Shown: one piece after another, positions 28,666 to 37,146 of the stretch
Numbering within the stretch: position 1 is the stretch's first letter
How the letters are laid out: the number at the start of each line of letters is the position of its first letter
NCBI GenBank assembly: GCA_019745565.1
Contig: JAIESW010000065.1
Coordinates: forward strand, 40,966-104,965
DNA: 64,000 bases
Direction of reading: 5' to 3'
Origin: Burkholderiales bacterium
Lineage (GTDB): Bacteria; Pseudomonadota; Gammaproteobacteria; Burkholderiales; Ga0077523
Program-made: the position numbers and the translations under genes
Notes under the pieces: model-generated
What the model was told of the DNA's origin: nothing
Database searches by the model: none
The model's input: only the letters and a program-made list of their open reading frames with translations

Positions 28666-29580
28666 ATGACCACCACCACCTTCGTTCCGCTGTCCAGCGT
28701 CCGGACGCCACCCAGGCGTCCGGACGGCGAAGGCAGCGTGCAGGTCGCGCTCGATCCCACGGTGAGCATCGGCACCGCCAAGGTCTTCGCCGTCTACGGC
28801 AAGGGCGGCATCGGCAAGAGCACCACGTCGTCCAACCTCTCGGTGGCGTTCTCGAAGCTCGGCAAGCGCGTCCTGCAGATCGGCTGCGATCCGAAGCACG
28901 ACTCCACCTTCACGCTCACGAAGAAGCTGGTACCCACGGTGATCGACGTCCTCGAGTCGGTGGATTTCCATCCCGAGGAGCTGCGGGTCGAGGACTTCGT
29001 CTACGAAGGCTACAACGGTGTGATGTGCGTCGAGGCCGGCGGCCCGCCGGCGGGCACGGGCTGCGGCGGCTACGTCGTGGGGCAGACCGTGAAGCTGCTC
29101 AAGGAACATCACCTGCTGGAAGACACCGACGTGGTGATCTTCGACGTGCTGGGCGACGTGGTCTGCGGCGGCTTCGCCGCACCGCTGCAGCACGCGGATC
29201 GCGCACTCATCGTCACCGCGAACGACTTCGATTCCATCTTCGCGATGAACCGCATCATCGCCGCCATCCAGGCGAAGTCGAAGAACTACAAGGTGCGGGT
29301 GGGCGGCGTGATCGCGAACCGCAGCAACGCCACCGATCAGCTGGACAAGTTCAACGCCGCGGTGGGCCTTCAGACCATGGCTCGCTTCCCCGATCTCGAC
29401 GTGGTGCGGCGCAGCCGCCTCAAGAAATCGACGCTGTTCGAGATGGAGTCTTCGCCGGAACTGGATGCGGTGCAGAAGGAATACCTGCAGCTCGCGGCGC
29501 GCCTGTGGGCGGGCACCGATCCGCTCGAGGTGACACCCCTCAAGGACCGCGACATCTTCGACCTCCTCGGGTTCGACTAG
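28666..29580 (+). CDS. bchL: dark-operative protochlorophyllide reductase ATPase L
   Basis: BchL is the NifH-like iron-sulfur ATPase that feeds electrons to BchNB. The 304-residue protein has a P-loop YGKGGIGKS (44-52) and the two cluster cysteines C133 (TGCGGYV) and C167 (VVCGGF), 34 apart as in known BchL. A variable N-terminus of about 35 residues precedes the domain. The start at 28666 follows AGGAGCGC. It is four bases from bchM. Confidence 0.97.
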   Translation: MTTTTFVPLSSVRTPPRRPDGEGSVQVALDPTVSIGTAKVFAVYGKGGIGKSTTSSNLSVAFSKLGKRVLQIGCDPKHDSTFTLTKKLVPTVIDVLESVDFHPEELRVEDFVYEGYNGVMCVEAGGPPAGTGCGGYVVGQTVKLLKEHHLLEDTDVVIFDVLGDVVCGGFAAPLQHADRALIVTANDFDSIFAMNRIIAAIQAKSKNYKVRVGGVIANRSNATDQLDKFNAAVGLQTMARFPDLDVVRRSRLKKSTLFEMESSPELDAVQKEYLQLAARLWAGTDPLEVTPLKDRDIFDLLGFD

Positions 29581-29584
29581 CGCC

Positions 29585-30310
29585 ATGACGACCTCCTATC
29601 TGCAGCGCCGCGGCCAGCTCCAGACCTACTTCGATCGCACCGCGGTCGATGCCTGGAAGCGTCTCACCTCGGATGCGCCGGTGAGCGGCATCCGCGCCAC
29701 TGTGCGGGCCGGACGCGATCGCATGCGCAACACCCTGCTCGGCTGGCTCCCGCCCGACCTCACCGGCTGCCGAGTGCTCGATGCCGGCTGCGGCACGGGC
29801 GCGCTGTCGGTGGAAGCCGCGAAGCGCGGCGCAAAGATCGTGGCGATCGACCTGTCGCCCACGCTGGTGCAGCTCGCTCGCGAACGCCTCCCCAACGACC
29901 TCGGTGCCGGCAGCATCGATTTCCGAGTCGGCGACATGCTCGATCCGGCACTCGGTTCGTTCGACTACGTCGTGGCCATGGACTCGCTGATCCACTATCG
30001 CGCGGCCGACGTGGTCCGCGTGTTGTCTGATCTCGCCGCGCGCACGCGCGAATCGATTCTTTTCACGTTCGCACCGAGCACGCCGGCATTGGCGCTGATG
30101 CATGCGGCGGGTCGCCTGTTTCCACGCGGCGATCGGGCGCCGGCGATCGAGCCGGTGCGCTCCGTCACGCTGGAAACGTTGCTCGCCCGCGAGGCTGGTC
30201 TCGCCACATGGCAGACGGGCCGCACGCAGCGTATCGCGAGCGGGTTCTACACCTCGCAGGCGCTGGAGCTGTCGGACACCTGCGCGCAGTGGTCCCACAT
30301 GCACGCCTGA
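29585..30310 (+). CDS. bchM: Mg-protoporphyrin IX O-methyltransferase
   Basis: BchM transfers a methyl group from SAM to the ring-C propionate of Mg-protoporphyrin IX, giving the substrate of AcsF. The 241-residue protein has the class-I SAM motif LDAGCGTG (65-72) and the family start SYLQRRGQLQTYFDRTA. It follows bchL by four bases and is followed by lhaA after six. Confidence 0.96.
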   Translation: MTTSYLQRRGQLQTYFDRTAVDAWKRLTSDAPVSGIRATVRAGRDRMRNTLLGWLPPDLTGCRVLDAGCGTGALSVEAAKRGAKIVAIDLSPTLVQLARERLPNDLGAGSIDFRVGDMLDPALGSFDYVVAMDSLIHYRAADVVRVLSDLAARTRESILFTFAPSTPALALMHAAGRLFPRGDRAPAIEPVRSVTLETLLAREAGLATWQTGRTQRIASGFYTSQALELSDTCAQWSHMHA

Positions 30311-30316
30311 CCCGGC

Positions 30317-31747
30317 ATGAATCTCAACCATGCCCTCGCCCGCACGTGGACCCGCGTTGGTCCGCGCTTCCTGCCGTTCGCGGATGCGGCAACGCCGGAC
30401 CTGCCGCTGCCGCGGCTGCTGCGGCTGTCGCTGTTCCAGGTCTCGGTCGGCATGGCGGCCGCGTTGCTCAACGGCACGCTGAACCGGGTGATGATCGTGG
30501 AACTGGGTGTCTCGGCATGGCTGGTGGCGCTGATGGTCTCGCTGCCGCTGCTGTTCGCGCCGTTCCGCGCCCTGATTGGTTTCCGCTCCGACACCTATCG
30601 CTCGGTGCTCGGATGGAAGCGTGTGCCGTTCATCTGGATGGGCACGCTGTTGCAATTCGGCGGGCTCGCGATCATGCCGTTCGCACTGCTGGTGCTGACG
30701 GGCAACGGACACGCGCCGGCGGCAGTGGGGCAGGCCGGTGCTGCCCTGGCTTTCCTGCTCGTGGGTGCGGGTCTGCACACCACCCAGACCGCAGGTCTCG
30801 CGCTCGCGACCGATCTCGCGCCCGAGCACTCGCGCCCGCGGGTGGTCGCGCTGCTCTACGTGATGCTGCTGCTGGGCATGGTGGTGAGTTCCCTGGTATT
30901 CGGCGCGCTGCTCGCGGATTTCTCGAACCTGCGCCTCATCCAGGTGATCCAGGGGGCAGCGATGGTCACCATGGGCCTCAACCTGCTCGCGCTGTGGAAG
31001 CAGGAACCGCGGCAGCGGTCGCGGGCGGAAGAACCGGAGACCGGCACGAGCTTCCGCGAAGCCTGGCGCAACTTCACGGTGACCGGCCGGCCCAAGCGAT
31101 TGCTGGTGGCCGTGGGTCTCGGCACCGCGGGCTTCAGCATGCAGGACATCCTCCTCGAACCCTACGGCGGCCACATCCTGCACCTGGGTGTCGGCGCCAC
31201 GAGCTTCCTTACCGCACTGCTGGCGGCCGGCAGTCTCGTGGGATTCACCGTGGCCGCGCGCCGGCTCGCACGCGGTGCCGATCCGCATCGGCTCGCCGCC
31301 TTGGGGGCGCTGGCCGGCGTGTTCGCCTTCGCGGCGATCGTCTTCGCCGACCCGCTCGAGTCCGCATTCCTGTTCCGTGCCGGCACCACGCTCATCGGTT
31401 TCGGCGGCGGCTTGTTCGCTGTCGGCACGCTCACCGCCGCGATGGCCCTACGCCACGAGGGCCGCAACGGGTTGGCACTGGGTGCGTGGGGCGCGGTCCA
31501 GGCGTCGGCCGCCGGTCTCGCGATCGCCCTCGGCGGCGCACTCCGCGACGTCGTATCCGGTCTGGCCGCCCACGGCGCTCTGGGCGAAGCGCTGAGCGGT
31601 CCCGGCGTCGGCTACAGCGTCGTTTATCACCTCGAAATCGCGTTGCTGTTTGCATCGCTGGTTGCAATCGGGCCGCTGGTTCGCCCGACTCATGGAGTCC
31701 GGCCGCAATCGCCTGCGCGGTTCGGCCTCGCAGAATTTCCGGGCTGA
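30317..31747 (+). CDS. lhaA: light-harvesting 1 assembly protein LhaA
   Basis: LhaA is a PucC-family membrane protein (476 residues, about 12 helices) needed for efficient LH1 assembly, usually located between bchM and puhA as here. Motifs include FQVSVGMAAALLNGTLNRVM, GWKRVPFIWMGTLLQFGG and SMQDILLEPYGG. It is paralogous to the pucC at 16.3-17.7 kb. It lies in the continuous bchF-puhE series. Confidence 0.95.
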   Translation: MNLNHALARTWTRVGPRFLPFADAATPDLPLPRLLRLSLFQVSVGMAAALLNGTLNRVMIVELGVSAWLVALMVSLPLLFAPFRALIGFRSDTYRSVLGWKRVPFIWMGTLLQFGGLAIMPFALLVLTGNGHAPAAVGQAGAALAFLLVGAGLHTTQTAGLALATDLAPEHSRPRVVALLYVMLLLGMVVSSLVFGALLADFSNLRLIQVIQGAAMVTMGLNLLALWKQEPRQRSRAEEPETGTSFREAWRNFTVTGRPKRLLVAVGLGTAGFSMQDILLEPYGGHILHLGVGATSFLTALLAAGSLVGFTVAARRLARGADPHRLAALGALAGVFAFAAIVFADPLESAFLFRAGTTLIGFGGGLFAVGTLTAAMALRHEGRNGLALGAWGAVQASAAGLAIALGGALRDVVSGLAAHGALGEALSGPGVGYSVVYHLEIALLFASLVAIGPLVRPTHGVRPQSPARFGLAEFPG

Positions 31748-31774
31748 GTACCACTTCAAACAAGGAGGCACGCC

Positions 31775-32542
31775 ATGCAAACCGGCGCCATCACCGCTTA
31801 CATCGACGTCGCACAACTCGCGTTGTACGCGTTCTGGATCTTCCTCGCGGGCCTGATCTTCTATCTCCATCGCGAGAACAAGCGCGAAGGCTATCCGCTC
31901 GAGAACGAGCGCTCGGGGAGCATCCGCGTCCAGGGCTTTCCGTCCATGCCGGCACCGAAGACCTTCCAACTGCCCCACGGCGGTACGTTCAGCGCACCGA
32001 ACGACAAGCGCGACACGCGCACCATCAACGCACGGCCGGTCGGCAACTGGCCTGGCGCACCGCTCGAACCCATGGGCGATCCGATGCTCGCAGAGGTCGG
32101 ACCCGGTGCCTACGCGGAACGTGCCGACACCCCTGACCTGACCGTCGATGGGCAACCGAAGATCGTGCCGCTGCGCCGTGCCGCCGGCTTCGCGCTCGCC
32201 GCCGGCGATCCCGATCCACGGGGCCTGCCGGTGGTGGGCGGCGACGGCAACGTGGCGGGTCAGGTGACCGACGTGTGGGTCGACACCTCGGAGACGCTGA
32301 TCCGCTACTACGAAGCGAACGTGAACGGCCGCACGGTGCTCATCCCGAACACGTTCGCGAAGATCGGCAAGGGCCGCAATGCCGCGCTGACGGTGCGCTC
32401 CATCCACGCCCGCCACTTCCAGAACGTGCCCGGCACCAGGAGCGCGGACCAGATCACGTTCCTCGAGGAAGAGAAGATCGCGGCCTACTACGGCGCCGGC
32501 ACGTTGTACGCCGACCCGGATCGCGCAGAGCCCTTCCTGTGA
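31775..32542 (+). CDS. puhA: photosynthetic reaction centre H subunit
   Basis: PuhA caps the reaction centre on the cytoplasmic side and helps proton delivery to QB. The 255-residue protein has one N-terminal membrane helix (YIDVAQLALYAFWIFLAGLIFYLHRENKREGYPLE region) and a large beta-rich domain with IVPLRRAAGFALAAGDPDPRG and GTVTDVWVD-like segments (here GQVTDVWVD). An ACAAGGAGG ribosome-binding site precedes the start. Length and motifs are normal. Confidence 0.97.
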   Translation: MQTGAITAYIDVAQLALYAFWIFLAGLIFYLHRENKREGYPLENERSGSIRVQGFPSMPAPKTFQLPHGGTFSAPNDKRDTRTINARPVGNWPGAPLEPMGDPMLAEVGPGAYAERADTPDLTVDGQPKIVPLRRAAGFALAAGDPDPRGLPVVGGDGNVAGQVTDVWVDTSETLIRYYEANVNGRTVLIPNTFAKIGKGRNAALTVRSIHARHFQNVPGTRSADQITFLEEEKIAAYYGAGTLYADPDRAEPFL

Positions 32543-32559
32543 ACCACCACGAGGAGGAG

Positions 32560-33207
32560 ATGGAACAGCTCGAGCGCGGCGGCCTCCCGGAGCCGCTGCC
32601 GCAGGGCGAACGCGTACTGTGGGAAGGCGCCCCGGACTGGCGGGACCTCGCGCTGCACGTGTTCCATGCGCGCAAGGTCGCGATCTACTTCGCGCTCCTG
32701 CTGACGTGGCGCGTCGGCGTCCATCTGGCGGACGGTGAATCGGTCGGTGCCGCGCTGACGGGATCGATCGCGCTCGTGCTGCTCGGCGCGCTCGCGGTGG
32801 GGTTGCTCTGCTCGATCGCCTGGTTCACCGCACGCACCGCACGCTACGCCGTGACCAGCGAGCGAGTGATCATGCGCATCGGCATCGTGCTCACCGTCAC
32901 GTTCAACCTGCCGTTCAAGGCGATCGCCGCGGCCGACCTGCGGTTGCGGCGCGACGGCAGCGGCGACATTCCGCTCACGCTCGCCGGATCGGATCGCATC
33001 GCCTACCTCAACCTCTGGCCGCACGCGCGCCCCTGGCAGGTGAAGCGTCCGCAGCCCATGCTGCGCGGTCTACCCGACGCGGAGCGCGTGGCGGCGATTC
33101 TGGCGCGCGCCCTGGCGGCATCGGCCGGCGTTGTCCCGCGATCCGTCGCGTCGGAGGAAGGCGCTCGCATCGTTCGCGTCCGCCCCGGCCGCGTGGCGGC
33201 CGCCTGA
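32560..33207 (+). CDS. puhB: photosynthetic complex assembly protein PuhB
   Basis: PuhB is a membrane protein that supports reaction-centre assembly. It begins with GLPEPLPQGERVLWEGAPDW, the family hallmark, then has membrane segments and a PH-like C-terminal region (RYAVTSERVIMRIGIVL, then FNLPFKAIAAADLR). I chose the ATG at 32560, giving 215 residues; it is only two bases from AGGAGG. An alternative GTG at 32539 overlaps the puhA stop (GTGA) and adds seven residues. Confidence 0.92.
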   Translation: MEQLERGGLPEPLPQGERVLWEGAPDWRDLALHVFHARKVAIYFALLLTWRVGVHLADGESVGAALTGSIALVLLGALAVGLLCSIAWFTARTARYAVTSERVIMRIGIVLTVTFNLPFKAIAAADLRLRRDGSGDIPLTLAGSDRIAYLNLWPHARPWQVKRPQPMLRGLPDAERVAAILARALAASAGVVPRSVASEEGARIVRVRPGRVAAA

Positions 33208-33223
33208 GAAGGGCGTCGATCCC

Positions 33224-33682
33224 ATGAACGATTCGTTCCGCACCACCTCCTTTCCGGTGGCGCCGCTGTTGGGAGCGGCGGCGCTGGTGATCGTCGCACT
33301 CGCCGGCGTCGCTGCATTCCGCGCGAGCGGACTCGAAACCACCCGCGTGGCCGAATCGCCGGTCGTAAGCCAAGCCGATCTCCGGTTCGCCGATCAGCCC
33401 GACGGCAGCATCGTGGTCCTTGCCGGACGCGACGGGTCCGTGGTGGACGTGGTCGCGCCCGGCACCAACGGTTTCCTGCGCGGCACGTTGCGCGGCCTCG
33501 CCCGCGAACGGCACCGGCAAGGCGTAGGCCAGGAACCGCCGTTCCAGCTGGTCGGCCATGCGGACGGCCGCCTCACCCTGATCGATCCGGCGACGGGCCG
33601 GCATGTGGACCTCGAGGCCTTCGGCCCCACCAATGCCGGTGTGTTCGTGCGCCTGCTCGATCTCCAGGGTCGCAAGGGCTAG
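33224..33682 (+). CDS. puhC: photosynthetic complex assembly protein PuhC
   Basis: PuhC is a single-pass membrane protein, 152 residues, with a short cytoplasmic N-terminus, a helix (about 14-36) and a periplasmic domain. The motif DGSIVVLAGRDGSVVDVVAPGTNGFLRGTLRGLARER is typical. It supports RC-LH1 assembly in Rhodobacter. It follows puhB by 16 bases. Confidence 0.92.
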   Translation: MNDSFRTTSFPVAPLLGAAALVIVALAGVAAFRASGLETTRVAESPVVSQADLRFADQPDGSIVVLAGRDGSVVDVVAPGTNGFLRGTLRGLARERHRQGVGQEPPFQLVGHADGRLTLIDPATGRHVDLEAFGPTNAGVFVRLLDLQGRKG

Positions 33683-33713
33683 CAGGTCCGACATTCAAGC
33701 ACAGGAGAGCACC

Positions 33714-34781
33714 ATGGAAACCACGGTCGAGAACGTCACCACGTCCGAGCAGGCCACCGGCCTCGCCAACCAGGAGACCATGCTTACGCCGCGCTTCTAC
33801 ACCACCGACTTCGACGCCATGGATCGCATGGACGTGAGCCTGGTGCGCGAGGAGTGGGATCGGCTGCTGCTCGAGTTCGAGGGCGACAACAACCACGATC
33901 ACTTCAAGCGCACGCCGGAGTTCGCCTCCGAGATCCGCGAGCTGCCGCCGGCGCTGCGGCGGGAGTTCCTCGACTTCCTCATCTCGTCCGTGACCTCCGA
34001 GTTCTCCGGGTGCGTGCTGTACAAGGAGATCGAGAAGCACGTCACCAACCCAGACATCAAGAAGCTGATGGGCTTCATGGCGCGCGACGAATCGCGCCAC
34101 GCGGGATTCATCAACCAGTCGCTGCGCGATTTCGGCGTGGCCGTGGACCTGGGCTTCCTGAAGCGCGCGAAGAAGTACACCTACTTCAAGCCGAAGTTCA
34201 TCCTGTATGCCACCTACCTCTCGGAGAAGATCGGCTACGCGCGCTACATCTCCATCTACCGCCAGCTCGAACGGCATCCGGAGCATCGCTTCCACCCGAT
34301 CTTCAAGTGGTTCCAACGCTGGTGCAACGACGAGTTCCGCCACGGCGAAGCGCTGGCGCTGCTGATGCGGGCCGATCCGAAGCTGCTCGCGGGCCACAAC
34401 AAGCTCTGGATCCGCTTCTTCCTGCTCGCCGTGTACGCCACCATGTACGTGCGCGACCACACGCGGCCGGAGCTGCACACGGCACTCGGGCTCGACTCCA
34501 CCGAATACGACTACCAGGTGTTCCGGATCACCTCGGAGATCGCGCGCCAGGTGTTCCCGGTGGAACTCGACATCGACGACCCGCGGTTCCGCGCCGGGCT
34601 GGAGCGCCTGCGCCGCATCGCGGTCGCCACCGACGCGGCGAAGGCTCGAGGTGGATTGGCAGGCACGGCGAAGCGCGCCGTCCTGGGCACCGCTGCGCTC
34701 GCAACCTTCGCCCGGTTGTTCCTGCTGCCCATGCGGCGCAACGAGATCCCGCAGCGCGTGCTGATGGCGCCTGCCTGGTAA
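33714..34781 (+). CDS. acsF: aerobic Mg-protoporphyrin IX monomethyl ester oxidative cyclase
   Basis: AcsF is the O2-dependent di-iron enzyme that forms ring E (3,8-divinyl protochlorophyllide). The 355-residue protein has the carboxylate/histidine ligand motifs around E96-E105-H109 (SEFSGCVLYKEIEKH), DESRH (125-129) and NDEFRHGEAL. The start at 33714 is eight bases after AGGAGAG. No bchE is in the window, so ring E formation here depends on oxygen. Confidence 0.96.
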   Translation: METTVENVTTSEQATGLANQETMLTPRFYTTDFDAMDRMDVSLVREEWDRLLLEFEGDNNHDHFKRTPEFASEIRELPPALRREFLDFLISSVTSEFSGCVLYKEIEKHVTNPDIKKLMGFMARDESRHAGFINQSLRDFGVAVDLGFLKRAKKYTYFKPKFILYATYLSEKIGYARYISIYRQLERHPEHRFHPIFKWFQRWCNDEFRHGEALALLMRADPKLLAGHNKLWIRFFLLAVYATMYVRDHTRPELHTALGLDSTEYDYQVFRITSEIARQVFPVELDIDDPRFRAGLERLRRIAVATDAAKARGGLAGTAKRAVLGTAALATFARLFLLPMRRNEIPQRVLMAPAW

Positions 34782-34806
34782 CCCGGCAGCAGAGGAGTCC
34801 ATCGTC

Positions 34807-35577
34807 GTGACCGAAGCGGGATTGCCGGCGCTCTATGCCCTGTTCGTGTGGTGGTTCACGACGGGCGCGATCCTGTACCTCGACGGGCTGCCCCGACATA
34901 CCTACCGCTGGAGCATGCTCGGTGCGACAGTGCTCGCGCTGGCTGCGCTGATCGGCCTCGATCGCAGTGCCGACAGCGCGACTGCGGCCGGCGCCTATTG
35001 CGCCTTCACCTGCGCGATCGTCGTGTGGGGCTGGGTCGAGATCTCGTTCCTGATGGGGTTCGTCACCGGGCCACGCACCACCGCGGCGCCGCCCGGCTGC
35101 AGCGAGTGGCAGCGCTTCCTGTTCGCGACGCAGGCCATCGCCTATCACGAGCTCGCGATCCTGCTCGCGGCTCTCGTCATCGCCGTGCTGTCGTCGGGAG
35201 CACCGAATGCCGTCGGTGTGTGGACCTTCCTGATCCTCTGGGTGATGCGCCTTTCCGCCAAGCTCAACCTGTTCCTCGGTGTGCGCAATCTCGGCGAAGA
35301 GTTCCTGCCGGAGCGGCTGCGCTATCTGCGCAGCTTCTTCGTGAAGCGGCCGATGAATCTCCTGTTTCCGGTCTCGGTGACGGCGGCGACCATCGCGGCC
35401 GCGATCCTGTGGACCGAAGCGACGGTGACAACCGCGACGGCCTTCGACCGGACCGGTCTCGCACTCGCCGCCAGTCTGCTGTCGCTCGCGATTCTCGAAC
35501 ACTGGTTCATGGTGCTGCCGCTGCCGACCGCCGGGCTGTGGAGTTGGGGACTGCGCTCGCGCGGGACGTCGCGGTAG
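34807..35577 (+). CDS. puhE: photosynthetic complex assembly protein PuhE
   Basis: PuhE is a 256-residue multispanning membrane protein (about seven helices; DUF3623 type) that influences bacteriochlorophyll supply and RC-LH1 assembly in Rhodobacter. Motifs are YRWSMLGAT, WGWVEISFLMGFVTGPR and RLSAKLNLFLGVRNLGEEFLPERLRYLRSFF. It starts with GTG at 34807 after GAGGAG and ends the plus-strand bchF-puhE series. Confidence 0.93.
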   Translation: MTEAGLPALYALFVWWFTTGAILYLDGLPRHTYRWSMLGATVLALAALIGLDRSADSATAAGAYCAFTCAIVVWGWVEISFLMGFVTGPRTTAAPPGCSEWQRFLFATQAIAYHELAILLAALVIAVLSSGAPNAVGVWTFLILWVMRLSAKLNLFLGVRNLGEEFLPERLRYLRSFFVKRPMNLLFPVSVTAATIAAAILWTEATVTTATAFDRTGLALAASLLSLAILEHWFMVLPLPTAGLWSWGLRSRGTSR

Positions 35578-35701
35578 AGCGACGGTCGGCAGGCAATGCC
35601 GCCTGCTCACCACCATGCCGCTTGCATTCCTGCGCGAGCCGGCTGTATGAAGCGGTTGCGGGCTCGCCCGACGCCGTGTCCCTGTTCTGGGAGGGTTCGA
35701 G

Positions 35702-36523
35702 ATGTCGAAACGTCTTACACCTGCCTTGTCCGCGACCATGGTGACGCTCGGGCTGCTCGGTCCCGTCGCGGCCTTCGCTGCCATTCCCGTCGCACCCGCG
35801 CGATTCGACGAGGCGCTGCGCATCTTCACCAGTACTCCGCGCGACGGCGTCAGCGGCGCCGACATCGCCCAGCCCGAGAGCGTTCCGGAGAGCTTCCTTT
35901 CCGCCGGCGGCACGACCTTCAGCGGGGTCGTGACCACGACCGCTGCGCCCACGATCGAGGCGAACCTCGCCCAGACCGGCGGCGACGGCAACTTCGTGGC
36001 GACGGCCGGGATCGTCTACCAGTTCGCCTACGAAGGTCCCGCCACGAGTACGTTGCCGGTGTTCATCTTCACTTCGGGCGCCGTCTCGGTGACGGGCGCC
36101 AGCGCGTCGGCCTCGGTCTCGATCGAAGTGCGACCGCTGCTGAGCGGGCCCTCGATGTTCTTCCGACAAGTGACGGCCAGCACCTTCGGCACCGCGAGCA
36201 ATTCGTTCACCGTCAATTCATCGACCGGCCCGTTGCTGCTCGAGGCGAATGCCGTCTACCAGGTCGTGATGGGCGCCAACCTGTCCGTCGCCGACGCGGC
36301 GGCCGGTCCGGGCACGACGGCGAAGGCCTTTCTCGATCCGACGTTCGTGATCGATCCGGGTTTCGCCAACGCAGGGCAGTACACCTTCTTCCAATCCGCC
36401 GGCATCGCGGCCGTGGCGGAGCCCGGCAAGGTTACCCTGCTGTGCGTCGGCGGACTCCTCCTCGCCGTCACGACCCGCCACCGGCGGCGGTTCACGGGCC
36501 GGCTGTCACCGGCCCGGCAATAG
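35702..36523 (+). CDS. secreted protein with PEP-CTERM-like sorting tail
   Basis: The 273-residue protein has a signal peptide (MSKRLTPALSATMVTLGLL, then AAFAA), a threonine- and serine-rich beta-type mature domain with no motif I recognise, and a C-terminal tail of the PEP-CTERM pattern: VAEPGK, a hydrophobic stretch (VTLLCVGGLLLAV) and an Arg cluster (RHRRR). The first proline is replaced by alanine, and ten residues follow the Arg cluster, both atypical. GGGAGG precedes the ATG. It lies between puhE and the convergent DUF4440 and puf genes and has no known link to photosynthesis. Confidence 0.7.
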   Translation: MSKRLTPALSATMVTLGLLGPVAAFAAIPVAPARFDEALRIFTSTPRDGVSGADIAQPESVPESFLSAGGTTFSGVVTTTAAPTIEANLAQTGGDGNFVATAGIVYQFAYEGPATSTLPVFIFTSGAVSVTGASASASVSIEVRPLLSGPSMFFRQVTASTFGTASNSFTVNSSTGPLLLEANAVYQVVMGANLSVADAAAGPGTTAKAFLDPTFVIDPGFANAGQYTFFQSAGIAAVAEPGKVTLLCVGGLLLAVTTRHRRRFTGRLSPARQ

Positions 36524-36547
36524 TCCGCCGCGGTAACGCCCGCGGAT

Positions 36548-37000
36548 CTACTTCGTCGGCGTCTTGTACGCCGACTGTCGCGCCACGATCTGCCAGCGCC
36601 CGTCGCGCCTGACCCACACGTCGAGGAAGCGCAGGTCGAACTGCTTCGGTTCGCCCTTCAGTTCCACGTCCACCTTGGTTGAACCGGTGGCGGTGGCCGT
36701 GTCGCCGTAGACGTTGATCTTGATGTCATAGCGCTCGGCCTTCCTGATGCGCACCTCGCCCGCGGTCACCTGCTCGATGTAACCCGCCTTGTCCTGCACC
36801 CGCCCGCTCGGCTGGTGGTAGATGAATTCGTCGGCGAGGATCGCCGCCAGCGCCGCGCGATCCTGCGCGATCATCACGGCATAACGCGCTTCCTCGGCAG
36901 CGTTGACGTCTTCGGCGTCGCCGGCCCGGGCCGAAGCCGCGGACAACCCCGCGATCGCGACAACGGCGACGAGTACCCGCACGGCATGAACGATGGTCAT
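36548..37000 (-). CDS. exported DUF4440 / NTF2-like protein
   Basis: The 150-residue protein has a Sec signal (MTIVHAVRVLVAVVAIAGL, then ASARA) and an NTF2/SnoaL-like fold: EEARYAVMIAQDRAALAAILADEFIYHQPSG, then FDLRFLDVWVRRDGRWQIVARQS. DUF4440 proteins are small alpha+beta cone proteins of varied or unknown function. The GAGGGGGAG ribosome-binding site supports the start at 37000. It is downstream of pufC but beyond a terminator, so probably its own unit. Confidence 0.82.
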   Translation of the reverse strand: MTIVHAVRVLVAVVAIAGLSAASARAGDAEDVNAAEEARYAVMIAQDRAALAAILADEFIYHQPSGRVQDKAGYIEQVTAGEVRIRKAERYDIKINVYGDTATATGSTKVDVELKGEPKQFDLRFLDVWVRRDGRWQIVARQSAYKTPTK

Positions 37001-37091
37001 GAACGAACTCCCCCTCGAAAATTTGTCTGGCTGCGTCCAAAGCAGGCGCGTGCGGACTGCAGGGCCGCCGTGCCTGAGCGAGCCAGAGTAG

Positions 37092-37123
37092 CAAAAAAAG
37101 GGGCGGTCCCTTCGGACGCCCCC
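37092..37123 (-). terminator. Rho-independent terminator after pufC
   Basis: On the minus strand GGGGC-GTCC-GAAG-GGAC-C-GCCCC forms a nine-base-pair stem with one bulge and a four-base loop, followed by seven T residues (37099-37093). It lies 24 bases after the pufC stop and marks the end of the puf transcript. Confidence 0.9.
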
Positions 37124-37146
37124 TTCCGAGGTGCTACCGCCTGCCG

